NCBI GenBank assembly: GCA_028724245.1
Contig: JAQYDI010000031.1
Coordinates: forward strand, 1-64,000
Reading direction: 5' to 3'
DNA length: 64,000 nt
DNA from: Lachnospiraceae bacterium
Lineage (GTDB): Bacteria; Bacillota; Clostridia; Lachnospirales; Lachnospiraceae
Below the pieces are notes generated by a model. That model saw only the letters and a program-made list of their open reading frames with translations, searched no databases and had not been told where the DNA came from. How positions within the stretch are numbered: position 1 is the stretch's first letter; every line of letters starts with the position of its first letter. A program made the translations under genes and the position numbers. Positions 50,501 through 58,031 of the stretch are shown piece by piece.

Positions 50501-50775
50501 TCCTGAACCGGAACCCGTCCCGGTACCAATTCATAATGTAATGTCGTATTCCCCTGAAAACTGCTTTCCTTCATAATCAAGGCCGGATGAAGCGACTGTA
50601 CTGTGCCGGTCAGTTCTGCCTCATTCCTGCTGTAAACAGCAATGGAACCGCTGTGTCTTCCGGTTCCGTCCCAGACAATCTCTTCTTTGTCCACACTGAT
50701 AACCGCCTGTGCATATACATGCTCCAGATTCCCTGCGGCCATCTGCTCCAGCACTGTTTTAAAAGCAACTGTCAT
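47587..50775 (-). CDS. Giant helical-repeat protein, probable DUF5717 family
   Basis: The 1062-residue protein has no signal peptide or membrane segments. Residues about 1-125 are a beta-rich N-terminal domain (KEEIVWDGTGRHSGSIAVYSR, then VPVQEEWSTDGILLCWNGGEYVIPLHF). From about 165 to 830 it is a long series of helical, TPR- or HEAT-like repeats (many leucine-rich helices). A second beta-like stretch occurs near 585-615. It ends in a further beta-rich region. The start overlaps the rarA stop by four bases (ATGA), so expression is coupled to a replication-fork protein. It is about 80 bases upstream of the Hsp70-like gene. I call it DUF5717-like; no activity can be assigned. Confidence 0.65.
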   Translation of the reverse strand: MTVAFKTVLEQMAAGNLEHVYAQAVISVDKEEIVWDGTGRHSGSIAVYSRNEAELTGTVQSLHPALIMKESSFQGNTTLHYELVPGRVPVQEEWSTDGILLCWNGGEYVIPLHFRSTGKKKGSGDEISGRTQTVQCEESHKTARKKLPENIRREKTERLRITKLNLERLLLLHQDRQQEKQQELLEQITSGIQLLARLRPDCVRYKIYEAFAALADGNVSYASKLESRIRNVVTAAKKEHCIEYCMLLNLQYGIALYQRQMREAAVRKQQLGSYIQNAMDREPKDADLVLLLCGDCLQLADTEPVGLWEELGRLYQRGNASPYLFVYGAFLLENPQVERFLDTGIDGWAGHCLYAGIKNHIISAKTAECASLCRPELYTPYICSMYKKLYDKYPSRDMLSTLCTVMIRSNQKGSTAFPYYEKAVEEGMKIARLFDYYMYTLPSGYEKPVNREVLLYFALDDFVNPQIYTRLLLNVLQFYTEDSQIYDHYTYGMQEFVKRQIMHSCWSEDLALLAGEIISPDNIDEELACALVPMLYLVQVKAQVPDGYQVVFESGIFKEPQTGVFMNGKTCLCVPGGNGRFHLQNRQGIRINGVSLKVYPLMQDRELMECCEKLCPDDEMLLLLQTHAHIVEKEYDRCDFRLCMQYLKDDSLDDDFRKGLLDFVLSDKKGSCFENSDIQAVCRYLELMDREQMAVFTEILIRKKYYTEAAGFLSGLSQDSVDDNLLLELAEALVQYPENETNTELINLLIYLFYKGILEDILLQYLSRNCQGKKELLVSLYRACLEKKLTCEELEQKLLLRLLMEAGADMDMIQELFVTVVNREPAKLLIQAAVNRICHAYLCESCDMEADVMAALQSMVIHSGNISSLTVPCQLACLKYDQEVGMDHDTERIVLEKMCGNMLDMGLYLDFVQRAAAQYGMAAVPVIQVNLSAAGAFHEDLFERVSKNQEDLWAEYYVDEEPQTRYRVQTRQVYDCLYSAEIVVFAGEKVCYRFHCGKQVTEWQIMEDWTYMPQSASGNDRYRRLQEIAVRLHNGEPVSEQMRNYDMMLRMIDSVGKNEAVH

Positions 50776-52121
50776 GTTTCATCCTCTGCATTTCTGTTTT
50801 TCAAATATTCCATGCGCTCCGCCATCTTCTTTTCATAACCAAGGCTGCCCGGATGATAAAAAACGGTATCCGCCAGTTCATCCGGCAGATACTGCTGTTC
50901 TACATAATGATCCGGATAGGAATGCGCATACCGATAAGTCACTCCATGTCCAAGCTGTGCAGCTCCGCTGTAATGTGCATCCTGCAGGTGAGGCGGAATC
51001 GTGGCAATTTTTCGGTTTCTTACATCTTCAAGTGCAGCATCCACTGCCATATAGGAACTGTTGCTTTTTGGTGCACAGGCAATGTATATCACTGCCTGTG
51101 CCAGTACGATCCTTGCTTCCGGCATACCCAGGCGTTCCACCGCCTGCGCCGCTGCCACCGCCAGAACAAGCGCCTGCGGATCTGCATTGCCCACATCCTC
51201 CGATGCGCAGATCATGATTCTGCGTGCGATGAAACGTATATCTTCTCCCGCCTGAAGCATTCTGGCCAGATAATAGACTGCTGCGTCGGGATCGGATCCC
51301 CGCATACTTTTGATAAAAGCCGAAATCGTATCATAATGATTGTCACCTTTTTTATCATAGCGAACAGATTTTCGCTGAATACACTCCTCGGCCACCTGCA
51401 GCGTGATGTGAATCCGGTGATTTTCATCCTGAGGTGTTGTCAGCACCGCCAGTTCAATGGCATTAAGTGCCATCCTGGCATCTCCCCCGGAAACCTCCGC
51501 AAGAAAACGACAGGCATCTTCATCCAGTACAGGTGAGAAACCCGCCATCCCCTTTTTCTCATCTGTTACCGCCCTTTTCAACAGGATCATGATGTCTTCC
51601 GGCGACAGCGGCTTCAGTTCAAATATCATTGATCTGGACAGAAGTGCCCCGTTTACTTCGAAATAAGGATTTTCTGTTGTTGCCCCGATCAGGATAATTG
51701 TTCCATCCTCTACAAAAGGAAGCAGATAGTCCTGCTGACCTTTATTGAAACGATGAATCTCATCTATAAACAGGATTGTCTTTTTCCCATACATTCCCGA
51801 CAATTCCTTTGCCTGCCTGACTACCTCTTCCATATCTTTTTTTCCGGCCGATGTAGCGTTAATCTGCTGGAAACTGGAACTTGTTGTATTGGCGATCACT
51901 CTGGCCAGAGTCGTCTTTCCCGTTCCCGGCGGGCCGTAAAAAATCAGCGAGCTGATCTTGTCTGCCTGAATTGCTCTGTACAGCAGCTTATCAGGAGCCA
52001 GTATATGTTTCTGTCCCACAACTTCGGATAGTGTCTGCGGCCTTAAACGGGAAGCAAGCGGTGCTTCACTTTCCTTCTTCTTTTCATTCATATATTCAAA
52101 TAAATCCATGATTCTCCCCAA
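50772..52121 (-). CDS. rarA: Replication-associated recombination protein A (RarA/MgsA)
   Basis: The 449-residue AAA+ ATPase shows Walker A GPPGTGKTTLARVIA near 58, Walker B LFIDEIHRFNKGQQD near 108, sensor residues in GATTENPYFEVNGALLSR, and the C-terminal MgsA domain (SSYMAVDAALEDVRN). It acts at stalled replication forks, displacing or exchanging clamp-loading and single-strand-binding factors. GGGGAG precedes the ATG at 52121. It has a consensus promoter at 52152-52180 and begins the operon that continues with the DUF5717-like gene, overlapping it by four bases. Confidence 0.97.
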   Translation of the reverse strand: MGRIMDLFEYMNEKKKESEAPLASRLRPQTLSEVVGQKHILAPDKLLYRAIQADKISSLIFYGPPGTGKTTLARVIANTTSSSFQQINATSAGKKDMEEVVRQAKELSGMYGKKTILFIDEIHRFNKGQQDYLLPFVEDGTIILIGATTENPYFEVNGALLSRSMIFELKPLSPEDIMILLKRAVTDEKKGMAGFSPVLDEDACRFLAEVSGGDARMALNAIELAVLTTPQDENHRIHITLQVAEECIQRKSVRYDKKGDNHYDTISAFIKSMRGSDPDAAVYYLARMLQAGEDIRFIARRIMICASEDVGNADPQALVLAVAAAQAVERLGMPEARIVLAQAVIYIACAPKSNSSYMAVDAALEDVRNRKIATIPPHLQDAHYSGAAQLGHGVTYRYAHSYPDHYVEQQYLPDELADTVFYHPGSLGYEKKMAERMEYLKNRNAEDET

Positions 52122-52151
52122 CTGATAACAGTAACTGATAAATTAGTCTCT

Positions 52152-52180
52152 ATTATAGCAGTGCGATCCGGATTATTCAA
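52152..52180 (-). promoter_or_regulatory. Promoter of the rarA-DUF5717-DUF5716-TPR operon
   Basis: TTGAAT (52175-52180) and TATAAT (52152-52157) are 17 bases apart on the minus strand. The -35 box overlaps the end of the polysaccharide deacetylase gene. Confidence 0.75.
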
Positions 52181-52910
52181 TCATTATCTCATCCACAGTA
52201 CAGAAACGGTATCCCCTCTCCAGAAAGATATCCGCCACTTTCAAAGCCGCTTCCACAGATGTTTCATATACATCATGAAGAAGAATGATGGAGCCGTCTT
52301 CCGTCTGCTGCAGAATGCTTTTTACTACAGCATCCGTATTCTGTACTTTCCAGTCATAGGGATCCACATCCCATAATACTGCTTCCAGGCTTGTTTCTTC
52401 CTGCAGCTTTTCATTCCAGCTTCCAAAAGGCGGCCTGATGTAACGGGCACTGATGCCCGCGGCCTGATAGATCACTTCCTGTGTTTTTCTGATCTCATCA
52501 AGCGCATCATCTTCGCTGCAGGCGGTCAGCTGTACATGAGAGTACGTGTGGTTTCCCACCTGATTCCCGTCTTCCACCATACGCTGGATCAATTCCGGAT
52601 ATTCTCCGGCACTTTTACCGATAACAAAAAAAGTGGCCCGGATTCCTCTGTCCTTCAGACCATCCAGAAGTTTTTCCGTCCAGACCGGATGCGGACCGTC
52701 GTCAAAGGTCAGTGCAACTTCCACCTGATCAGCTGCTTCCGGATCCGGATAATCAACCTCCACTACACTCTTCTGCCCCGTTTCAACAGCCGATGATCCC
52801 CCGTTTACGATCCATCCTGACAGGATGATCACCAGCACCAGCGCAAAAGCCGGTACCGGAATCCATCCTGAAAAAGCAGGCTTTCCATCTTTTTTCAAAA
52901 ATATTCCCAT
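52173..52910 (-). CDS. Membrane-anchored polysaccharide deacetylase
   Basis: The 245-residue protein has an N-terminal membrane anchor (VPAFALVLVIILSGWIV, about 20-36) and a NodB-type carbohydrate esterase 4 domain outside the cell: VALTFDDGPHPVW, FFVIGKSAGEY, VGNHTYSHVQL, RPPFGSWN and ILLHDVYE. It should remove acetyl groups from peptidoglycan or a surface polysaccharide. I choose the ATG at 52910, although its ribosome site is weak; a TTG at 52985, inside the preceding gene, would give a longer N-terminus. It is the last gene of the Tad-like operon, where it may open the wall for the pilus. Confidence 0.85.
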   Translation of the reverse strand: MGIFLKKDGKPAFSGWIPVPAFALVLVIILSGWIVNGGSSAVETGQKSVVEVDYPDPEAADQVEVALTFDDGPHPVWTEKLLDGLKDRGIRATFFVIGKSAGEYPELIQRMVEDGNQVGNHTYSHVQLTACSEDDALDEIRKTQEVIYQAAGISARYIRPPFGSWNEKLQEETSLEAVLWDVDPYDWKVQNTDAVVKSILQQTEDGSIILLHDVYETSVEAALKVADIFLERGYRFCTVDEIMIE

Positions 52911-52971
52911 CAATCTGTTCTTAACAAAGAATATGTATGGACAGCTCCATGGTATACCTTTTATTCTTCGG

Positions 52972-53346
52972 TCAGCATTCTGCAATCACTGCATATTTGC
53001 GGCAGCTGACCTGTGCCTCTCCTCCGCCGGGCAATGTAAAATATGATATCACTTCAATATCCATAATACCTTTTTCCAGATTCACTTCGTACGATGTGAT
53101 ATCAAATTCCGCATCCGCCCCAAGTATCAGAAACAGTTCTCCCAGAAAATCAGCATACAGTTCCCGGTCATCTGCAATGGAATATTCTCTGCTGATTCCT
53201 GCGGCAGTCAGACTGTGGCGCATGGACATCTCCATGGCCATCTCCAGTTCCTCCCGATGCAGCTGTCTGCTCTCCATACAATACACACATCGAATCCCCC
53301 CAAGCAGAATACAGATAAATATAAATGCCCACGCAATCTGCCTCAT
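52972..53346 (-). CDS. Small membrane protein of the Tad-like operon, unknown
   Basis: The 124-residue protein has one N-terminal membrane segment (WAFIFICILLGGIRCVYC, about 5-22), then a helical stretch rich in Glu and Met (REELEMAMEMSMRH) and a beta-rich C-terminus (FDITSYEVNLEKGIMDIEVISYF). This is the shape of a TadE-like or other minor pseudopilin. The ATG at 53346 overlaps the previous stop (ATGA). No family is recognised with confidence. Confidence 0.6.
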   Translation of the reverse strand: MRQIAWAFIFICILLGGIRCVYCMESRQLHREELEMAMEMSMRHSLTAAGISREYSIADDRELYADFLGELFLILGADAEFDITSYEVNLEKGIMDIEVISYFTLPGGGEAQVSCRKYAVIAEC

Positions 53347-54638
53347 ACCAGTCCTTTCCTGATCAGTTCCCGGTTCAGCAGCGTACCTGCAAAACCGCAT
53401 TTCTCCACGAGTTTCCTGATCTGTTCAATCTGTTCTCTTCCATACCGGATCTTTCCGTCTGTTCCTCCGTCTTTTTCATCTTCCTGCGGCGTCCTGAACT
53501 CCACCCGGTACCTTTTCTCTTTCCAGACTGCATAAAGTTCTGTATCTTTTTTCAGAACCAGGCTGCTCCCGGATTCATAAAGCTTCAGTTTCCGCACCTC
53601 TTCTTCTCCTGCGTCAGCAGACAGAACTTCCATTTTTTCCCGGCTCCAGCCCAGAAAAATATACTGATCACTGTTCATCCCCGGCAATTCATATGTCTGA
53701 TCTGACCACAGCGCATACAAAGATATCACCCCGTTATGCTCATCTGTGAGATTTTTCACCTCTGCGCCGCCACTGTATGTTACCGGTCCTTTTTTTGTCA
53801 GCCCCCAGCCCCGGAAACTGCTTTTCAGCATCGTATGGACCGGCTGCAGTTTTTCCCCTTTCCAGAGAACTTCCCCCGGATCCAGAGTTACGGTAATGAT
53901 CTTTGAAAATCTGCAGGTTTCCAGCTTTCCGGCTTTTCCGTAAATAAATTTCTGCTTCTCCATGGTTCCCAAAGCCGCCGGATCATTTTTATGATAAGAT
54001 ATATACCATACAGAAGGCTGAAAAACCGTCAGCTGAATACCATAATAATTTTTCAGTGCTTCTCTGGTACTTTGTGACCATGATGCCGCTTTCAGGATCT
54101 GACCCAGATTCCGGTACACCGTACCCGTAAAATCTGCCTGACCGTTATCCAGTTCCGTTATCATCCCCTGGTCTTTTCCATTCATAACAAGGCAAAGATA
54201 AAAATCAATCTGAAAACGGATCCTGTGATTATACATCATACGCCCGAAGTCCGTACCGGGGTATCTGCTCTGAAGCCGCTTGAAAATCCGGTCATAGGAA
54301 ATCTGGTACAGACTGTAATAATATCCGTTTTTCTTCACATAGCTGATTCTCCTGCAGCTTCCGGAACCGGATCCGTCATCCAGAGCAATATCAATCACAT
54401 ATTGTTTTCCTCCATCTATCTGCATTGTAAATTTCTGTCCGGAAACTCCATACCGGATTCCCTGCGGATCTCCCGCTTTTCCCCGGGATGAATAATAAAA
54501 AGCCCCATCAGCAAAAATAATCTGACCACTCCCATAAGTATCATAAAATGCATCTGCATCCCTGAAAGTCCGTCCGGAAGCAGAAGCAGATATATGCGGC
54601 ATCAGGAACAGCAATATGCCCATTCCCAGTAAAATCAT
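53343..54638 (-). CDS. Secreted protein with InlB-type (Listeria-Bacteroides) repeats
   Basis: The 431-residue protein has a signal peptide (MILLGMGILLFLMPHISASAS, cleavage near 22). The N-terminal 240 residues are an unrecognised domain rich in Tyr and Gly. From about 265 to 390 there are two copies of the Listeria-Bacteroides repeat: FRGWGLTKKGPVTYSGG...LYALW and FLGWSREK...LYAVW. It then has a charged C-terminal segment (RTPQEDEKDGGTDG). No sortase motif or membrane anchor is visible at the C-terminus. It sits between two small pilin-like genes and may be a tip adhesin of the Tad-like pilus. That is inference from context. Confidence 0.65.
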   Translation of the reverse strand: MILLGMGILLFLMPHISASASGRTFRDADAFYDTYGSGQIIFADGAFYYSSRGKAGDPQGIRYGVSGQKFTMQIDGGKQYVIDIALDDGSGSGSCRRISYVKKNGYYYSLYQISYDRIFKRLQSRYPGTDFGRMMYNHRIRFQIDFYLCLVMNGKDQGMITELDNGQADFTGTVYRNLGQILKAASWSQSTREALKNYYGIQLTVFQPSVWYISYHKNDPAALGTMEKQKFIYGKAGKLETCRFSKIITVTLDPGEVLWKGEKLQPVHTMLKSSFRGWGLTKKGPVTYSGGAEVKNLTDEHNGVISLYALWSDQTYELPGMNSDQYIFLGWSREKMEVLSADAGEEEVRKLKLYESGSSLVLKKDTELYAVWKEKRYRVEFRTPQEDEKDGGTDGKIRYGREQIEQIRKLVEKCGFAGTLLNRELIRKGLV

Positions 54639-54646
54639 TCTATCTG

Positions 54647-54982
54647 CTATCTGGCGTATCCCTGAATCACTCCTTCCTGCATACTGTCTTCTCCCATACC
54701 CGGAACTTTCAGCTGATAATACAGACTGAGCAAAATACAGTGCTCTCCCTGAGGAACATCAATCTCTGTGCATTCCAGGCGATATCCTCCGGAAGCGGCC
54801 TCTTCTCTGCACTTTCTGATAACTTTTTCATCCATCTGGCTGCACTCAATCTGATCTGCCAGCTTGTGGAAACAGGTCCGTGCCTGCAGAATATACAGAT
54901 TGGAAGAAATCATCTGCGCCAGCATCATGCAGCCCACACACAAAAGAATAGTCTGAATCATCGTCTCAATTCCGATCTTCAT
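54647..54982 (-). CDS. Minor pseudopilin-like protein
   Basis: The 111-residue protein has a single N-terminal hydrophobic helix (IGIETMIQTILLCVGCMMLAQM, about 3-24) with a Glu near its start (E6), a pilin-like feature, followed by a small globular part with cysteines (C38, C47, C58, C71, C82). Its ATG overlaps the preceding stop (ATGA). It is probably a minor pilin or TadF-like subunit of the Tad-like apparatus. No full motif confirms the family. Confidence 0.55.
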   Translation of the reverse strand: MKIGIETMIQTILLCVGCMMLAQMISSNLYILQARTCFHKLADQIECSQMDEKVIRKCREEAASGGYRLECTEIDVPQGEHCILLSLYYQLKVPGMGEDSMQEGVIQGYAR

Positions 54983-55263
54983 AACTGTCCCTCCGAATTC
55001 CTGCAGAAATCATCCGGATCATCCCATATTACCGCAGTTTCCATACCTCTTCTGTAAATCCCGTCATTATATGGCTGCCCGCCGATTCCTGCTTTTTCCT
55101 GTACTGTCATATAACGCATATACTGCCGGCTCAGAGTCATATCGACCATCCTGTCTGCCATATAAACACTTCCTGCTGCCAGTATCAGACACGCTGCAAA
55201 CAATGCCAGCACCGTTATCCCCCACTCCTTTCCAAATCTGCTCATTCTTTCTCTTGTTTTCAT
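54979..55263 (-). CDS. TadE-like minor pilin
   Basis: The 94-residue protein has a basic N-terminus (MKTRERMSRFGKEWG) and one membrane helix (ITVLALFAACLILAAGSVYMA, about 16-36) followed by a polar domain with aromatic residues. A Gly-Lys-Glu-x-Gly step just before the helix resembles TadE/TadG proteins. The start at 55263 overlaps the preceding small gene (ATGA). I cannot separate TadE from TadG on this evidence. Confidence 0.55.
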   Translation of the reverse strand: MKTRERMSRFGKEWGITVLALFAACLILAAGSVYMADRMVDMTLSRQYMRYMTVQEKAGIGGQPYNDGIYRRGMETAVIWDDPDDFCRNSEGQL

Positions 55264-55367
55264 AATGCTCCTGCCAAACTGTAAAACTTTTCCATTACAC
55301 AAAACAGAATTCTGCCGATTGCAATCAAAATCAGGCATCCTCCCAGTTCTTCCATCATAACTTTCAT
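55260..55367 (-). CDS. 35-residue membrane peptide of the Tad-like operon
   Basis: A 35-codon frame starting at the ATG at 55367 overlaps the stop of the TadC-like gene and the start of the TadE-like gene, each by four bases (ATGA). The product, MKVMMEELGGCLILIAIGRIL and onward, is one membrane helix with an acidic start (EE at 6-7), the shape of a Flp-type pilin without a leader. The exact coupling on both sides argues that it is a real gene. Confidence 0.55.
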   Translation of the reverse strand: MKVMMEELGGCLILIAIGRILFCVMEKFYSLAGAL

Positions 55368-56656
55368 AACCGATACATTTCTCCCAGAAATGAGAACAGC
55401 ATCAGGCTCAGGTTCACAACCAGAACGATGACTGAAACCAGCATGGGAAGCGCAGCCATCATACCCATCCATGACAGAACCGAATCCGTTTTCATTTCAA
55501 ATGCAGCATCCGCAAGGTGCCTGTTCTGATCCAGCATGGCATAAATCTGTTCCTGAATCTCATCTTTCCCCATGTCATTGATTGCATAAAGCTGAAGCAT
55601 AACTGCATGGATTTCAGGAAGATTAAATCCCTTCAGAAACTCCAGATAAGGCTGAATGGAAACCGGATCCTCCTGCTGCATCTTTATCAGCTGATACAAA
55701 GGGCGCACCAGCACCTCCGGCGCATCATCCAGAGAATGAGAAACTGCAGTCTGAACATTCTCCGTCTGAAGGCGCAGTATCATATCAAACATCCATTCAG
55801 GAAAATGTATATTGATTTCCTGTTCCAGCCTGTGCACAGTCTTCCAATACCGTATGCCATGCACGGGAGACTCAAGATTCCTGTACAGCTTCTCCATCTG
55901 CCTGCTCTCACATCCGGCTTTGCGGCAATCTGACGGCAATCCTGCTTTCTCCAGACCGGTTCCTGCCGACATGGTAGAAAATCCGATGTACAGCATCTGA
56001 AACACAACCAGCCCCGTACCTGTACATACCTGATATGCCATCCTGTCTGCAACTCCTGATGCTGCCGGCATCATGCGTACAACTGCCGCACAGATCAGAC
56101 AGGACAGAATGATCGCCAGCACCAGACGGCTCTGAATACCCTTCTTACGTCCGACAAAAGTCTTCTGATTCTTTTTCCAGTCACGCAGCTGGTGCAGAAG
56201 AAGCTCCAGCGCCAGTGCACAATCACCGCCCTGCTCCTCAACACGGATCAGAAATACATGAAGCACATGCATAAGATGATGACCGTACTGTGCTTCTACA
56301 TGTGAAAAAGCCTGCCGAAACAGATTATCCTCTTCAAAATCACCTTCCAGTTTTCCAAGTGCTTCCGTAATACGCTTTTTCAGATTGCCTTCTGTAACAT
56401 ATGAAACATCACGCAAAGCCGCAGGAATCTTATGGTGCCGCCGGAAACTGTATATCAGCTGCTCCATATAAAAAGCACTGTCTTCCAGCTTTCTTTTCTG
56501 CTCTTCTTCCTTATTTCTGCGCCGGATCAAAAGCGGAACCATACCGGCAGAACAGACTCCGACAATCATCACAACAGGAAGCTTCAAACCACACAAATAT
56601 GCAGTCACTATAAAGAAAAGCGGCATCCTCCCTGTTAAAATATAATTATTTCTCAT
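55364..56656 (-). CDS. TadB/TadC-like inner membrane platform protein
   Basis: The 430-residue protein resembles the T2SF/TadC platform group: a membrane segment near 12-45, a cytosolic helical domain (AFYMEQLIYSFRRHHKIPAALRDV), a membrane pair near 175-225, and a final pair near 395-430 (MGMMAALPMLVSVIVLVVNLSLMLF). It would anchor the ATPase and organise pilin assembly in the membrane. There is one platform gene, not the TadB and TadC pair of Gram-negatives. It begins two bases after the stop of the ATPase gene (TAGATG). Confidence 0.75.
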   Translation of the reverse strand: MRNNYILTGRMPLFFIVTAYLCGLKLPVVMIVGVCSAGMVPLLIRRRNKEEEQKRKLEDSAFYMEQLIYSFRRHHKIPAALRDVSYVTEGNLKKRITEALGKLEGDFEEDNLFRQAFSHVEAQYGHHLMHVLHVFLIRVEEQGGDCALALELLLHQLRDWKKNQKTFVGRKKGIQSRLVLAIILSCLICAAVVRMMPAASGVADRMAYQVCTGTGLVVFQMLYIGFSTMSAGTGLEKAGLPSDCRKAGCESRQMEKLYRNLESPVHGIRYWKTVHRLEQEINIHFPEWMFDMILRLQTENVQTAVSHSLDDAPEVLVRPLYQLIKMQQEDPVSIQPYLEFLKGFNLPEIHAVMLQLYAINDMGKDEIQEQIYAMLDQNRHLADAAFEMKTDSVLSWMGMMAALPMLVSVIVLVVNLSLMLFSFLGEMYRL

Positions 56657-57673
56657 CTATCCTGCCTCGCAAAACGGATCTTCGATTCCCGCAAATGCAA
56701 ACTTCCGAAGCATCGTTTCCGGCAGCCGCGGCCTCGACATCCGCCCGTCTTCATAAAATACCGTTACGGTATTCACTCCCTGACATCGGTCAAAAAGAGC
56801 TGCCTGTTCTATTCTTCTGCAGATTCCCTTTCCGGGCACATTGTAGCAGCCGATCAGAACGCCCAGATTCAGAAAAGAATATACATCATCCGTTACATCC
56901 TTTTTCAGCATACTGCAGATACGATCCGGTATCTTTCTGACATCATCCGTATGGATCGTAGTCATGCAGCTGACCCCCGTAGACATGGATTCCAGCAGAT
57001 ACTCTGCTTCCAGCGATCTGGCCTCGGAAAGAATCAGCCATCCGGGAAGCTGACGCATGGAAGCCTTAATTGCCTTTCCATAAGAGAAAGTATCTCCCAC
57101 TTTAATCTCGATCCCATCCTTATCCGGATTAATGGCACGATAACGAATCTCCAGATTATCTTCAATGGTGATTACTTTTTTATTCGCGGGAATATATGCT
57201 GTCATCGCTTTCAGATACTCTGTCTTTCCTGCCCCCGGAAGACCTGCAGCCACCAGAGTAAGCCCTGCACGCACCGCATTGGCCATAAAAATGTCCAGTT
57301 CCGCTGTACAGTAACCCGTGTCCAGCATACGTCTGCGATCCAGTCTCCGTATCCCCGGTGTCTTGCGTATGGAAATACTTCTGCCGGTATTCGTTACAGA
57401 CTCATGAATGATGGAAATGCGCAGTTCATCCGTCTCAGCCTCAAGCAGCGGTTCATACTGATTAAAGGAACGATTCATCAGATTGGCAATCCTCATGCTG
57501 AACCGGTTCAGAAAGCCGGTATCTGCCTGAAAAGAAGCTACACGATATCTGCCTCTGGTCAGATGATCCACCCAAAGATCTTTCCCATTGTAATTGATAT
57601 CTGTAATCTGCCCATCCTTTATAAACGGAAACAGTTCCCCGAATACTTCATCCTCCAGATACAACTTTGCCAA
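56657..57673 (-). CDS. tadA: TadA/CpaF-type pilus assembly ATPase
   Basis: The 338-residue ATPase has Walker A GLPGAGKTEYLKAM near 142, the Asp box VITIEDNLEIRY near 165, Walker B-type WLILSEARSLEAEYLLESM near 215, and the His box TTIHTDD near 240. It matches the CpaF/TadA secretion ATPase family, but is shorter at the N-terminus than typical members. The start is TTG at 57673 with a run of G just upstream, the only reasonable ribosome site. It powers polymerisation of the Flp-like pilin. Confidence 0.9.
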   Translation of the reverse strand: MAKLYLEDEVFGELFPFIKDGQITDINYNGKDLWVDHLTRGRYRVASFQADTGFLNRFSMRIANLMNRSFNQYEPLLEAETDELRISIIHESVTNTGRSISIRKTPGIRRLDRRRMLDTGYCTAELDIFMANAVRAGLTLVAAGLPGAGKTEYLKAMTAYIPANKKVITIEDNLEIRYRAINPDKDGIEIKVGDTFSYGKAIKASMRQLPGWLILSEARSLEAEYLLESMSTGVSCMTTIHTDDVRKIPDRICSMLKKDVTDDVYSFLNLGVLIGCYNVPGKGICRRIEQAALFDRCQGVNTVTVFYEDGRMSRPRLPETMLRKFAFAGIEDPFCEAG

Positions 57674-57683
57674 ACTTTCCCCC

Positions 57684-57833
57684 CTACGCCAGCGCTGAGC
57701 TTGTAAAATCGCTGATTGTCTTCAGTACAGCTGACTGAATGGCTTTCCCTACCGGCTCCGACATGGCCACCAGAATCATAATGCAGGCAATTACAAAAAT
57801 CGCAATCCCATATTCCTCAAGAAACGCTTTCAT
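57684..57833 (-). CDS. Flp-like major pilin candidate
   Basis: The 49-residue protein has a short start and a conserved-looking EYG at 7-9 followed by one membrane helix (IAIFVIACIMILVAM), as in Flp pilins, and a small polar C-terminus. It lacks the basic prepilin leader usually cut by TadV, and no prepilin peptidase gene is in the window, so it may insert without processing. The ATG at 57833 has AGGAGG before it. As first gene of the operon it is the likely main subunit. Confidence 0.65.
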   Translation of the reverse strand: MKAFLEEYGIAIFVIACIMILVAMSEPVGKAIQSAVLKTISDFTSSALA

Positions 57834-57896
57834 TGTCCTCCTTTCCGTTCTGTATCCGGACAGGTGCTTTCTATCCCATCTTTCCAAAAACAGAAC

Positions 57897-57949
57897 TGAC
57901 ACATGTGATATATAAATCCGTTACGAATTTTACAATAACACATGTGTCA
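57897..57949. promoter_or_regulatory. Twin palindromic operators at the Tad-like promoter
   Basis: TGACACATGTG (57897-57907) and its exact inverted copy CACATGTGTCA (57939-57949) have centres 42 bases apart, four helical turns. The right copy lies in the spacer between -35 and -10, and the left copy lies downstream of the start site, as for a repressor that may loop or pair on one DNA face. Confidence 0.7.
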
Positions 57950-57960
57950 ATTCTTGTCAA
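57932..57960 (-). promoter_or_regulatory. Promoter of the Tad-like operon
   Basis: TTGACA (57955-57960) and TATTGT (57932-57937) are 17 bases apart on the minus strand. The distance from the -10 box to the Flp-like start codon is about 98 bases. Confidence 0.6.
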
Positions 57961-58031
57961 TATAGTCATAAAATTATAATATTGTTTATAGTCCGTTTAT
58001 ATTTTACCGGAAAATTTAACAGACCCACAGA

